DNA of 64,000 nucleotides from Liquidambar formosana (taxonomy: Eukaryota; Streptophyta; Magnoliopsida; Saxifragales; Altingiaceae): the NCBI GenBank assembly GCA_039720395.1, contig CM077826.1, positions 25,314,430 to 25,378,429 on the forward strand, in the 5' to 3' direction. The position numbers and the translations under genes are program-made. The notes beneath the pieces are model-generated. The model made no database searches and was not told the origin of the DNA. It saw nothing but the letters and a program-made list of their open reading frames with translations. The stretch's first letter is position 1. Every line of letters starts with the position of its first letter. Positions 47,034 through 50,330 of this stretch are shown here, in pieces.

Positions 47034-49131
47034 GAGGGTAAAATTGTAAAATTATAGTCAACTCGGAGCATACGTAAACCATAACCAACCCCTACACAAC
47101 TCGAAATAACACATTTTGCCCAGAACTCAACCCAAGCCCCCAAAATATTTACAAAAACCCAAACCAATAGAAGCGGGCCGGGTCAGCTCTGCCATCCCTA
47201 CATATGCTGTCAGTGTCGTAAATCAATTTATGCACTGTCCTTAAGAGTCTGAGGCTGTGAACCATATTCTTTTCTACTTAAAATTGGCTCCTAGAAAAGA
47301 CATTCTATTCTCAAAATATGATGGGAGATCCACATCTGGTTACATTTGTAGGGGAAAATCTAGTAATATAGGGCAATAAGAAGTAATCAGGGTTCGCCAG
47401 ATCCAGAAGCTGAGTTTCGATCAATGTACAGAGTTTGTGAGCTTGAAAGCTGTTGTGGTTGAAGAAATTAATGAAAAAACTAGGTTTTGATTTAAGGATC
47501 CCATGCGAATATGCAATTATATTGTGACAACAATGCAGCTATCAATATTGCTCACAATCTTGTCCAGCATGGTCGGACTAAGCATATGGCAGACACTTCA
47601 TCAAAGAGAAGTTGAATTACAGAGAGAGATTTGTACACCCTATGTAAAGATTGACGACCAAATTCCATATATCTGGATGAAAGCAATGTCTAATCCATTA
47701 TATTATGTTGTAAAAGCCAGGCATGTGTGATATCTTCACACCAGCTTGAGGGGGAGTGTTGAGTGTTATGTCAACCTTTATGTTCTTATGTCTTTATTGC
47801 TCTATTTTATTCTATTCTTTGCTGAAGGGTAGTTATGTATTTTTACCTTAAAAGGAAATATAAATAACTAGTTACTAAGGAGAGAACCCCAGTTTTGGTC
47901 TCCCTTTTCTTTCTGCTTCTTTTATTTTACTCATATTCTTCCACATTCTTCCTTCTTTATTCATTAATATACATACAAAATTAACTGTTTTGACAAGATT
48001 TTTCAAATTCGAATAGTAGGTATCACATGTGATACAAATACCAAACACTCATCAGTTAGGATCTGTTACTCAATTTATCTTTCCAAATCAGGATTATCTT
48101 CAGTTTAGTAGTACATAGATCATAAAGACTAACATAAATAGGTGGTGGTGACACTATGACAATAAAATGTCAGTGTTCTATAGGGACAGCAAGTACATTG
48201 CCAAAACAAATTCAACACAAGCAGGACCACATTTTTAAACAAAATAAGTTATTTGATGGCAGAGTAACATTGTCACTAATAAGTGACAGGAATGAAAGAT
48301 ATTAGAGTTTCCTTTCTGCCTCTCCAAGGGAAAATATTAATCAATATTTCACAAAGTTTGACAATGTGTAAAATGCTGAAAATGTCAACAAAGAAAGCAA
48401 CAAACTGCAGCATAACCAGCACAATACTGTTGAGGAAGGCATAATGCCTTTTAGCAAGTGGATCACTCAAATAAGTACTATACCTGTATGAGATCAACCA
48501 AACTTTTATGACGACCTGCCAAAGAAGCTGTGTCTTGTCCAGGCATAAAAGCACTACTGCTTTCTGGCCAATCATCCAAACCTTGTCGTGGTGACCTGTC
48601 ATCCTCAGGCTCCTCCTTATGAGTAGAAAGAAGGCCTTGAGACAAATGCAAGGAACTGCTGGCACTGTCATCGAAAGAAGTCAATTTCCTATTGTTTCCA
48701 AACCCACCAATATGTTGTACCAGGTGCCGATTCTCCCGTGAGATAAGAGGTGGAGGGAGCCTTGGATTCAAGTTGACATTTGAATAATAATAGGCCATGT
48801 ACGCTGGATCAGCACGCAGTTGATCCTCGGACTCACAATATTTAATAGCACTGCTAAGATTTGCCAAGCTTGCATTGAGACTAGAGTTCTGTTGAGCCAT
48901 AAGGTTCCCAATAGCTGCAAACGAACCCTCCATACTTGGCGGTGCACTACCACTACGATTTGGAACCATGTCCCTCTGATCTCCATGCAATCTATGGCCC
49001 TTCAGAAGTAAGCCCAACTCCTCAGCTGCCATATTATTCAATGGAATTGCAAATGTTGCAGCATCCTTACGGGAGGCCCACTTTCCAGGTCCACTGCTAT
49101 CTACCATTCTCATAGGAATCTCAGTCGCCAT
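3894..49131 (-). CDS. PUM: Pumilio-family RNA-binding protein, nine coding exons, two frameshifts
   Basis: PUF proteins bind 3' UTRs carrying UGUANAUA in the cytoplasm and repress translation or promote decay. Joined minus-strand exons (49131-48484, 41920-40433, 40330-40189, 40064-39957, 31266-31054, 30961-30851, 21262-21067, 19583-19412, 3916-3894) total 3101 nt, about 1032 residues once two extra bases are allowed for. Residues 1 to about 690 carry the plant Pumilio N-terminal region ([24 protein letters not shown]). The C-terminal 340 residues hold eight PUF repeats with recognition triplets SRQ, NYQ, CRQ, NHQ, CRQ, NYQ, SNE, NYQ, the canonical set for UGUANAUA. The N-terminus looks closest to the APUM4 type, from memory only. 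Frameshifts near 41569 (before the PUF domain) and 21243 (in repeat 6) would truncate the product unless they are sequence errors. Introns reach 15.5 kb and are full of transposons. Confidence 0.93.
4088..4192 (-). mobile_element. Short tRNA-derived SINE with 16-bp target duplication
   Basis: Perfect direct repeats CATATCAAATGGTTTC at 4072-4087 and 4193-4208 bracket 105 bp. Read on the minus strand, the insert begins with a tRNA-like segment: an A-box-like TTAGCCTAGTGG, then a B box GGGTTCGAACCC. It ends in an A-rich tail (AAAAAATAAAACAAAAG). Long flanking repeat, pol III boxes and tail together are diagnostic of a SINE. It is unusually small, with almost no tRNA-unrelated body. Confidence 0.88.
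4899..7260 (+). mobile_element. Probable solo LTR of a Tat/Ogre-like gypsy element
   Basis: It begins TGTAGACACCCTATTTTGT, a start I associate with plant Tat-lineage LTRs. A TATA box CTCTATATAAACACCC lies at about 5260. The 3' part (about 7040-7250) has the GC-richer block with AATCGGGCGGCGACTCC that is typical of this lineage near the LTR end. No target duplication was found, so the right edge is approximate. It is interrupted by the Mutator MITE at 5772-6290. No gag or pol is present. Confidence 0.5.
5772..6290. mobile_element. Mutator-like MITE, long TIRs, 9-bp duplication
   Basis: The perfect 9-bp direct repeat TAAGTTATA lies at 5763-5771 and 6291-6299. The arms are long inverted repeats: CACTTTAGGGTCCAAAGTTT on the left is matched in inverse by AAACTTTGGACCCTAAAGTG on the right. 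A second inner inverted block (AACATCTAATAAACTTTATT) makes most of the 519 bp foldback. It has no coding capacity. The 9-bp duplication and long TIRs fit the Mutator superfamily. Confidence 0.88.
7660..9174 (+). mobile_element. L1-type LINE remnant (RT thumb and zf-RVT)
   Basis: Degenerate plus-strand coding. Near 7690-7800 frames spell [19 protein letters not shown], the conserved region after the LINE reverse transcriptase palm. Near 9060-9150 a C-x2-C followed by [14 protein letters not shown] is the zf-RVT zinc finger. Many stops and frameshifts. The internal segment around 8230-8560 partly repeats the preceding block (GGAGATCCAAGGTGGTAA occurs near 8030 and 8335), so a local duplication is present. 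It is interrupted by the hAT-like element at 9175 and continues at 10487. Confidence 0.75.
9175..10486. mobile_element. hAT-like non-autonomous element A (1.31 kb)
   Basis: Ends CAGGGTTCGAAGT and ACTTTGAACCATG form a 13-bp imperfect TIR. The flanks CAGTGTTA (9167-9174) and CAATGTTA (10487-10494) match at 7 of 8 bases and restore the LINE reading. Subterminal regions are crowded with GAGA/TCTC and CGAGAC words. The interior (9500-9720) is GC-richer and exon-like, followed by long T-runs. No transposase. It is related, in opposite orientation, to the element at 24400-25750. Confidence 0.8.
10487..10800 (+). mobile_element. LINE remnant, 3' part of ORF2
   Basis: Continuation of the LINE interrupted at 9174. 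The frame at 10477-10686 reads [12 protein letters not shown] and then [17 protein letters not shown], the conserved end of plant LINE ORF2 after zf-RVT (xxWxxxPxxxxWxxWKERN). It ends in decayed sequence without a visible poly(A). Confidence 0.75.
11159..11726 (+). mobile_element. hAT-like element E, decayed copy of the TATCGA family
   Basis: Left end CAAGAGCTTAAATATCAAT and right end GTCCTTG match the ends of elements C and D. The interior stretch at about 11330-11420 aligns by eye with both (TTGCAAATTAAAT, TATAAGACAAG). Flanks GTTATCTC and GTTCTCCC share 6 of 8 bases. Subterminal TATATCGA-like words are present but decayed. Confidence 0.65.
11740..12355 (+). mobile_element. LINE remnant, endonuclease end and RT start
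   Basis: Around 11840-11880 the frame gives G-D-F-N-V (GGTGATTTTGATGTGGTGAG region), the conserved endonuclease motif of L1 elements. At 12020-12350 it reads [18 protein letters not shown] and then [14 protein letters not shown], the RT fingers motif (RPISLxxxxYKII). It has stops and an internal deletion between the two parts. Interrupted by the hAT element at 12356. Confidence 0.75.
12356..13245. mobile_element. hAT element with TAGGG TIRs and an exon-like insert
   Basis: The perfect 8-bp duplication GTTGGTGG lies at 12348-12355 and 13246-13253. Ends are TAGGGATGGACA and TGTCCAACCCTA. Subterminal clusters of CGGTTCGGTT/AACCGAACCG-like words are seen at both ends, as in plant hAT elements. 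The interior (about 12580-12920) is not repeat-like: a 114-codon frame at 12535-12876 ends [15 protein letters not shown] and so on, and about 40 nt later CATTCAG|GTACAT looks like a splice donor. This may be captured host sequence. No transposase. Confidence 0.85.
13246..14115 (+). mobile_element. LINE remnant, reverse transcriptase palm
   Basis: At 13450-13510 the frame reads [14 protein letters not shown] block A with the first catalytic Asp. At 13600-13780 it reads [20 protein letters not shown], the conserved [14 protein letters not shown] block. The FADD block is expected at about 13815-13830 but is broken by a frameshift. N-I-N-L-N-K-S-E follows at about 13920. It is separated from the upstream LINE piece by an unrelated 200 bp and has many disruptions. 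Confidence 0.8.
14214..14280. repeat. (CT)n microsatellite
   Basis: A short C run followed by about 28 CT units with a few C interruptions. Confidence 0.95.
14462..14572 (+). mobile_element. Solo TRIM LTR with 5-bp duplication
   Basis: 111 bp starting TGTTCGGAAGTC and ending GACTAAACA, flanked on both sides by TGCAT (14457-14461 and 14573-14577). It contains TATAAATATTAAG and the GGCCCTCCACCTAATAGC block that is also seen in the TRIM LTRs at 33250-34073 and 42351-42461. The flanking repeat and TG...CA ends make it a solo LTR. Confidence 0.88.
14760..14947 (+). mobile_element. Copia fragment, left of hAT insertion
   Basis: The frame reads [10 protein letters not shown] up to the insertion and continues at 16303 into the copia reverse transcriptase frame once the 8-bp CATGTATT duplication is removed. 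It is the low-complexity linker between integrase and RT. Little else is recognisable in it. Confidence 0.6.
14948..16302 (+). mobile_element. hAT-like element C of the TATCGA family (1.36 kb)
   Basis: Perfect 8-bp duplication CATGTATT at 14940-14947 and 16303-16310. Ends CAAGGACTTTAAT and ATTTTGGTCCATG are imperfect TIRs. Both subterminal regions are packed with TATATCGA/CGATATCG words: about 14960-15050, and very densely at 16045-16290. The interior has a (TA)n tract (15648-15668), a tandem repeat of a roughly 33-bp unit with CTCGACGACACAAGG at 15695-15800, and a (CT)n tract at about 16000-16027. No transposase. Confidence 0.88.
16303..17361 (+). mobile_element. Ty1/copia remnant: RT start fused to RNase H
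   Basis: 16375-16764 reads W-I-N-A-M-Q-D-Q, then [19 protein letters not shown] and [10 protein letters not shown], the copia RT N-terminus. Near 16738 Q-L-D-V-K-N-A-F follows, with [10 protein letters not shown] about 25 nt further on. By 16905 the sequence is already in RNase H (T-D-W-A-S... S-T-T-G-F). The rest of RT is deleted. [12 protein letters not shown] and the D-N-K-S-A block (about 17130) close RNase H. A purine run GAGAGAAAGGGGA at about 17347 is a polypurine tract, followed by probable 3' LTR. Confidence 0.85.
17362..17600 (+). mobile_element. Probable copia 3' LTR remnant
   Basis: It directly follows the polypurine tract and starts TGCGATGTGAG. It has TATATAACTTGTAATC near 17450 and an AATGAGAATTACC downstream, typical of short copia LTRs. 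The right edge was not determined. Confidence 0.45.
19412..19583 (-). CDS. PUM: Pumilio coding exon 8 (PUF repeat 8 and C-cap)
   Basis: 172 nt, from acceptor TACTTTAG to donor GAAG|GTGCGT. It encodes [14 protein letters not shown] (repeat 8, recognition N-Y-Q, reads U1 of the RNA) and then the C-terminal half-repeat [14 protein letters not shown]. It ends in phase 1. Intact. Confidence 0.95.
19584..21066 (-). other. Pumilio intron 8 (1.48 kb)
   Basis: Donor TTG|GTTAGT, acceptor TTTAG. AT-rich, with a TA microsatellite at about 20290-20315 and an A-run at about 20419-20440. No transposon recognised. Confidence 0.85.
21067..21262 (-). CDS. PUM: Pumilio coding exon 7 (PUF repeats 6-7), one-base insertion
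   Basis: Acceptor CTTGTAG; the exon opens H-V-L-E-R-G. In the entry frame a TGA appears at 21233-21235. Shifting by one base after GGGAAA (21242-21247) restores K-P-H-E-R-S-Q-I-I and the full repeat 7 (K-Y-A-S-N-V-V-E-K, recognition S-N-E, reads G). The exon is 196 nt where 195 is needed to join phase-0 neighbours, so exactly one base is extra. Confidence 0.9.
22439..23265 (-). mobile_element. Retrotransposon gag-like remnant
   Basis: The minus-strand frame 23176-22898 reads [15 protein letters not shown], then [10 protein letters not shown] and Q-Q-N-R-V-Q-R-G-K. This resembles the Ty3/gypsy gag core (FLDWLxxxExYFxxY, KLxGxAxxWW). Downstream frames 22901-22439 ([17 protein letters not shown]) show no domain I recognise. 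Disrupted between frames. No protease or RT next to it. Confidence 0.6.
23537..24150. mobile_element. hAT non-autonomous element, TAGGG ends
   Basis: Perfect 8-bp duplication CTATCGAG at 23529-23536 and 24151-24158. Ends TAGGGATGTTCC and GCGCACACCCCTA. Subterminal clusters of AAACCAA/TTGGTTT, CGGTTTGG and AACCCGCC words. The interior is AT-rich. No ORF. A related left-end fragment lies at 50183-50330. Confidence 0.88.
24400..25750 (-). mobile_element. hAT-like element B (1.35 kb), perfect TIRs
   Basis: Perfect 8-bp duplication GGAGGTTG at 24392-24399 and 25751-25758. Perfect 13-bp TIR CATGGTTCAAAGT / ACTTTGAACCATG. Left subterminal words are TCACGG/CACGGTC; right ones are GCGAGAT/GGCGAGA. 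It is related to element A but inverted: GGTGAGACGCAAC, AAAAATC runs and GCAACGCGCT are shared. The interior carries a 21-bp-type tandem repeat (25196-25320). No transposase. Confidence 0.9.
25196..25320. repeat. Tandem repeat, about 21-bp unit, inside element B
   Basis: About six copies of a unit resembling GACATGGGCTTCGATCAGCGAT, with later copies drifting to GACAGCAAGGGGCTTCGATC. Each repeat carries the core CTTCGATC. Confidence 0.85.
26000..26160 (-). mobile_element. TRIM fragment with 72-bp LTR and primer site
   Basis: On the minus strand: internal end (GAGGGGGA), a short LTR 26116-26045 (TGTTAGCTTGATG ... TTTAAACA), then TGGTATCCGAGCATG at about 26030-26044, a one-base variant of the initiator tRNA-Met primer site. 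The internal part ends near 26000. A divergent relative of the TRIM at 33250-34073. Confidence 0.65.
26262..26350 (-). mobile_element. Decayed TRIM LTR fragment
   Basis: Contains GTTAAGTTTCCAACCTAAAA, then AGTAGAGGGCCCAAAT and GGGATGTAGGACTTCC, matching the LTR units at 33250-34073 in the same orientation. The outer ends are worn. Confidence 0.65.
26820..27300 (-). mobile_element. LINE RNase H domain remnant
   Basis: The minus strand near 27250-27160 reads [11 protein letters not shown]. After a stop, 27160-27040 reads [10 protein letters not shown] and then [14 protein letters not shown]. This is the plant LINE RNase H pattern (KLNxDGS, GxGxIxRDxxG, AExxAxxxGL). Frames are interrupted and there is no RT beside it. 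Confidence 0.7.
28156..29105. mobile_element. Mutator-like non-autonomous element, 35-bp TIRs
   Basis: TIRs begin GGGCTAGGCTATTGCCACCA on the left, with the inverse TGGTGGCAATAGCCTGGCCC on the right, and extend over about 35 bp. Flanking 9-mers TTTCCTTAG (28147-28155) and TCTCCATAG (29106-29114) agree at 7 of 9. The interior holds degenerate direct repeats of about 117 bp (from about 28627 and about 28744) rich in CCGAACAA/TTGTTCGG. No transposase. Confidence 0.8.
30032..30247 (-). mobile_element. tRNA-derived SINE with (A6G)n tail
   Basis: Minus-strand order: tRNA-like head with A box TAGTTCACTTGG and B box GAGTTCGACTCC, then a body of about 110 bp and a tail of AAAAAAG units (30032-30070). 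Direct repeats TTCAATTCACAATTT (30017-30031) and TTCAATTCAAAATTT (30248-30262) differ at one base. Confidence 0.88.
30851..30961 (-). CDS. PUM: Pumilio coding exon 6 (PUF repeats 5-6)
   Basis: 111 nt, phase 0 at both ends: acceptor GTCATAG, donor ACACAG|GTTGGT. Encodes R-V-L-E-H-C-S-N-E and repeat 6 D-Q-Y-G-N-Y-V-T-Q, recognition N-Y-Q. Intact. Confidence 0.96.
30962..31053 (-). other. Pumilio intron 6 (92 bp)
   Basis: Donor CAG|GTAAGA and acceptor GTCATAG. A normal short plant intron. Confidence 0.95.
31054..31266 (-). CDS. PUM: Pumilio coding exon 5 (PUF repeats 4-5)
   Basis: 213 nt, phase 0. Acceptor TTATTTTAG, donor TTCAG|GTAAGA. Encodes [10 protein letters not shown], then repeat 4 (N-G-N-H-V-I-Q-K) and repeat 5 (Y-G-C-R-V-I-Q). 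Recognition residues N-H-Q and C-R-Q, read U and A. Intact. Confidence 0.97.
32790..33249 (-). mobile_element. LINE 3' end (zf-RVT side), split by TRIM array
   Basis: The minus strand reads [24 protein letters not shown] and F-E-G-A-E-A-S, the conserved end of LINE ORF2. Its 3' UTR (TTGTATATGTCTCATGTACTTG) is shared with the LINE at 37681-38410, so they are one family. It continues at 34074. Confidence 0.8.
33250..34073 (-). mobile_element. Tandem TRIM array: four LTRs, three internal domains
   Basis: LTR units at 33250-33363, 33477-33589, 33740-33851 and 33961-34073 (about 112 bp each, minus-strand TGTTGG...TTAACA). Between them are internal segments of about 110-150 bp. Each starts next to the LTR with TGGTATCAGAGC or a close variant (initiator tRNA-Met primer site) and ends with a GAGGGGGAG polypurine tract. 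The array is flanked by CCGAG and CTGAG, a near-perfect 5-bp duplication, and interrupts a LINE. No coding capacity. Confidence 0.92.
34074..34170 (-). mobile_element. LINE remnant, upstream side of TRIM insertion
   Basis: Sequence matching the LINE at about 38190-38260 (antisense AAGAAAGCAACTTTAG..GGAAC is shared). It is the continuation of the element at 32790-33249. Confidence 0.65.
34380..35470 (-). mobile_element. Ty1/copia gag remnant
   Basis: Minus-strand frames read [20 protein letters not shown], then [12 protein letters not shown] and F-L-M-A, the UBN2/copia gag pattern. A decayed zinc knuckle C-I-F-C-P-Q-K-G-Y follows near 34430. Stops break the frame. No pol follows on the low-coordinate side. 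Confidence 0.75.
35471..35969 (-). mobile_element. Leader region of copia element
   Basis: Lies between the primer site and gag. No domain recognised. Minus-strand sequence is rich in short AT/CAT words. Confidence 0.4.
35971..35981 (-). other. Primer binding site, initiator tRNA-Met
   Basis: The minus strand reads TGGTATCAGAG directly after the LTR end, complementary to the 3' end of initiator tRNA-Met, as in most plant copia elements. Confidence 0.85.
35982..36093 (-). mobile_element. Short copia 5' LTR (112 bp)
   Basis: The minus strand starts TGTTAGTGAGAGTAG and ends AAAGTTACA next to the primer site. It contains TATAAATATG and TTAATGAG. TG...CA ends and position fix it as the LTR. The 3' LTR partner was not found. 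Confidence 0.75.
36711..36873. mobile_element. Foldback MITE, AGGGGCAAATTACAG ends
   Basis: The left arm AGGGGCAAATTACAGATTTG and inverse right arm (CAATCTGTAATTCTCCCT) pair over about 60 bp, including ATCAATACAAAT/ATTTGTATTGAT. The central loop has a TAGTAGTCAT repeat. AT-rich 9-bp flanks are similar but not identical. Probably Mutator-type. Confidence 0.75.
37574..39272 (+). mobile_element. hAT-like element D of the TATCGA family, with LINE inside
   Basis: Perfect 8-bp duplication GTGGTGAC at 37566-37573 and 39273-39280. Ends CAAGGACATAAATAT and TTTCAGTCCATG. Subterminal TATATCGA/GATATATC words at both ends. Interior at 38500-38590 matches elements C and E (AATATTGCAAATTAAAT). A minus-strand LINE fragment at about 37681-38410 is inserted in it. 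Without that, the element would be about 0.97 kb. Confidence 0.87.
37681..38410 (-). mobile_element. 5'-truncated LINE inside element D
   Basis: The minus strand reads [23 protein letters not shown], then C-I-L(C) and [15 protein letters not shown] (zf-RVT), and later [16 protein letters not shown]. This is the last third of LINE ORF2 plus 3' UTR. Few disruptions, so relatively young. Edges estimated from the hAT family alignment. Confidence 0.82.
39398..39666. mobile_element. Foldback MITE inside a TA microsatellite
   Basis: 269 bp, starting CGGTAATGATCTTATCAGCA and ending in the inverse CATTACCG. Arms of about 60 bp pair (CACGTGCTGATATAGGCTCA with GAGCC-like inverse). The centre is made of direct repeats of about 20 bp with CTACAATTGACTGATTACAA, which also pair in inverse. 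Both sides are (TA)n, so the duplication is probably TA-based. No coding. Confidence 0.82.
39957..40064 (-). CDS. PUM: Pumilio coding exon 4 (PUF repeats 2-3)
   Basis: 108 nt, phase 0. Acceptor AAGACAG, donor AGAAG|GTATTT. Encodes [13 protein letters not shown] and repeat 3 Y-G-C-R-V-I-Q-K, recognition C-R-Q. Intact. Confidence 0.97.
40065..40188 (-). other. Pumilio intron 4 (124 bp)
   Basis: Donor AAAAG|GTATGC, acceptor AAGACAG. Ordinary short intron. Confidence 0.95.
40189..40330 (-). CDS. PUM: Pumilio coding exon 3 (PUF repeats 1-2)
   Basis: 142 nt, enters in phase 2, leaves in phase 0. Acceptor AACCTCAG. Encodes [14 protein letters not shown] (repeat 1, S-R-Q) and [10 protein letters not shown] (repeat 2, N-Y-Q). 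Intact. Confidence 0.96.
40331..40432 (-). other. Pumilio intron 3 (102 bp), GC-AG type
   Basis: To give the conserved E-F-S-x-D-Q-H-G-S-R-F spacing, the exon must end GAATTCAG and the intron start GCAGTG, a GC donor. Using the GT three bases further gives E-F-R-H-I-D, one residue too many. Acceptor AACCTCAG. The intron is 34 codons long with no stop in the retained frame. Confidence 0.75.
40433..41920 (-). CDS. PUM: Pumilio coding exon 2 (N-terminal domain to PUF start), one frameshift
   Basis: 1488 nt. Acceptor TTCATAG, then [19 protein letters not shown]. The entry frame runs to [10 protein letters not shown] and TAG at 41558-41560. The next frame carries [10 protein letters not shown] and continues open to [14 protein letters not shown]. 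One extra base at 41569-41570 (GCTTGG for GCTGG) explains it; a two- or five-base deletion would also. Low-complexity, Gly/Ser/Pro/Tyr-rich middle, as in plant Pumilio. Confidence 0.93.
42117..42136. repeat. Homopolymer G20
   Basis: Twenty consecutive G on the plus strand, so C20 in the Pumilio pre-mRNA, about 200 nt upstream of the exon-2 acceptor. Confidence 0.9.
42260..42461 (+). mobile_element. TRIM internal part and 3' LTR
   Basis: LTR 42351-42461 (TGTTGGGAAATCC ... GGAACTTAACA) preceded by the polypurine tract GATGGGGAG and by internal words (GGGCCCGTT, GAGCCCATTGTTGTTG, TTAGGCCTACACGTGA) also found, in opposite orientation, at 33364-33960. The 5' LTR is missing. Confidence 0.82.
42478..43093 (+). 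mobile_element. Ty1/copia integrase remnant
   Basis: Frames read V-C-S-D-N-G-G-E, then [12 protein letters not shown] (integrase core D and E blocks), [13 protein letters not shown], and further on decayed [20 protein letters not shown]. Frames shift several times. It may be the upstream half of the copia whose RT lies at 45800. Confidence 0.8.
43094..45790 (-). mobile_element. L1-type LINE, large part of ORF2
   Basis: Minus-strand order: end of endonuclease (about 45690-45540), 45429-44974 ([21 protein letters not shown]), RT block with [13 protein letters not shown] and [10 protein letters not shown] (44720-44436), Q-F-A-D-D-T-L-I-F catalytic block (44429-44148), thumb, and zf-RVT side (43466-42987, [12 protein letters not shown]). 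Five frame breaks and one stop in the RT. The first third (endonuclease) and the 3' end are missing. Best-preserved minus-strand LINE in the window. Confidence 0.9.
45800..46714 (+). mobile_element. Ty1/copia RT remnant, upstream of hAT insertion
   Basis: Frames read [43 protein letters not shown] and [15 protein letters not shown], the copia RT. The active-site Y-V-D-D sits near 46385-46395 (decayed). Many stops. Continues after the hAT element at 47201. Confidence 0.85.
46715..47200. mobile_element. hAT non-autonomous element in copia
   Basis: Perfect 8-bp duplication CATATGCT at 46707-46714 and 47201-47208. Ends TAGGAATGGCAATGG and CTCTGCCATCCCTA. Subterminal CCCAACCC-type words on both sides. 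A (TA)n tract at about 47009-47032. Removing it rejoins the copia frame at [10 protein letters not shown]. Confidence 0.88.
47201..47756 (+). mobile_element. Ty1/copia RNase H remnant and polypurine tract
   Basis: [10 protein letters not shown], then S-T-S-G-Y-I-C and later [14 protein letters not shown] (RNase H). Ends in CTTGAGGGGGAG, a classical copia polypurine tract, immediately before the LTR. Confidence 0.83.
47757..48000 (+). mobile_element. Copia 3' LTR (right edge uncertain)
   Basis: Starts TGTTGAGTGTTATGTCAACC after the polypurine tract. Contains AATATAAATAAC and the TTCATTAATATACATAC region typical of LTR 3' ends. No duplication found on the right. Confidence 0.65.
48484..49131 (-). 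CDS. PUM: Pumilio coding exon 1 (start codon)
   Basis: 648 nt coding, 216 codons, phase 0. Starts [14 protein letters not shown]; the ATG lies 5 nt inside the exon (acceptor CTTCAG|GTAGG). Contains [14 protein letters not shown], conserved in plant Pumilio N-termini, and ends K-S-L-V-D-L-I-Q joined to E-D-F-P. Next in-frame ATGs are only a few codons downstream, so the start is well supported. Confidence 0.96.
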
Positions 49132-49789
49132 CCTACCTGAAGAATGACGCGTAATTATTTGTATAAATAATGACTTTCACATTTTTCTCCTGCAAAGAAG
49201 CTGAGGCATATCATCAAATGCATTATTCATCAACTTGAGTTGCTCCTCAATATTATACAAAAACTAGATAAGAGATAACGAACTAGCATCAATAAGATAA
49301 TGAGCAGGCGATAGAAACCCAGCATCAGAAATGGCTAGATATATGACGTTGCCAATTCAGCCTAAAATAAATAATGGCATCATTGAAAATTGATAATTAA
49401 AAAATAAAAAGGAGAAGCAAGTTAGTTCAGATTAAAACCCATAGTTGCTGACCAAAAGAAAAAAATAAAATAAAGAGGTGACAAACTTTTCAAGGAAATC
49501 AAATAAAGAGATATCTCACATATGTGACACCAAAATGGAATTATCAATCACTATCTCCTTCCCGTAACATATCATTCCACATGATTGATCAGAGGAATAT
49601 CATGACTCTTTCTTTCTTTATTTACGGCTCTAGTGATACCGCAAATGCAAGATCAGCCCATATCTGATCCATGATGCTAAAACAAGTTATATGTTGACAT
49701 CTTCCATGTGATAAGCATGCATATTTGCTCCAATTAAACTGAAACACCCACTAGAACAGAGAACAAAATATATATCTATAGACGTTTAC

Positions 49790-49950
49790 TGTCTACTCTC
49801 AGCATTCCGTCTCGGTCTCACTTGAGATCTCTAGCATCTCATCTGAGATGAGATCCCCACTACATATTTATGCATTGTTGCGACTTCTCAGATCAGTTAT
49901 TGGCTCGGTCAAGTCAACACAGTCTTGGTCAAGACTATGAACCATATGCT
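49790..49950. mobile_element. Fragment related to hAT-like elements A/B
   Basis: GTCTCGGTCTCACTTGAGATC, CATCTGAGATGAGATC and AGTCTTGGTCAAGACTATGAACCAT resemble the subterminal regions of the elements at 9175 and 24400. TIR and duplication not found. Confidence 0.5.
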
Positions 49951-50182
49951 ATTAGATCTTTCCAAAAACTTGACCACAAGTAGTGGTCTAGTCTTCAAAG
50001 CTAAAAGATAAATTGACTTAGCTAACAACCATAACAAAGTTAGACAAATTCGATACAATTCCATGTAAATAAATAGCCTTCCATTTTCATTTTTTTTTTT
50101 TTACAAGTCCACCAAAAATATACAGCTATAGTGGAAAACGCTCACCCAAAACTGTTGGACTCAAGTGAATGTCTTAAAGCAT

Positions 50183-50330
50183 TAGGGGTGTGCAAAAAAC
50201 TGTGAATCTGTTAAACCAAACCAATCCGTTCCATTCTGCACCGACCCAAGCAGTTTGAGAGGTTAGGCGGCACAGTTTGGGCAGATTGAGCAATAAAATT
50301 GGTGGTTTGGTTTCGGTCGGTAGGCTTTAA
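50183..50330. mobile_element. Left-end fragment of TAGGG hAT element
   Basis: TAGGGGTGTGCAAAAAACTG, then AAACCAAACCAATCCGTTCC, ACCGACCCAAGCAGTTTGAG and GGTGGTTTGGTTTCGG closely match the left part of the element at 23537-24150. The right end is absent. Confidence 0.75.

Larger units (their letters stand above)
41921..48483 (-). other. Pumilio intron 2 (6.6 kb), transposon-rich
   Basis: Donor ATACAG|GTATAG, acceptor TTCATAG, phase 0 so that L-I-Q joins E-D-F-P. A run of 20 G (plus strand) lies at 42117-42136. Unassigned: 41921-42116 and 48000-48483. Confidence 0.92.
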
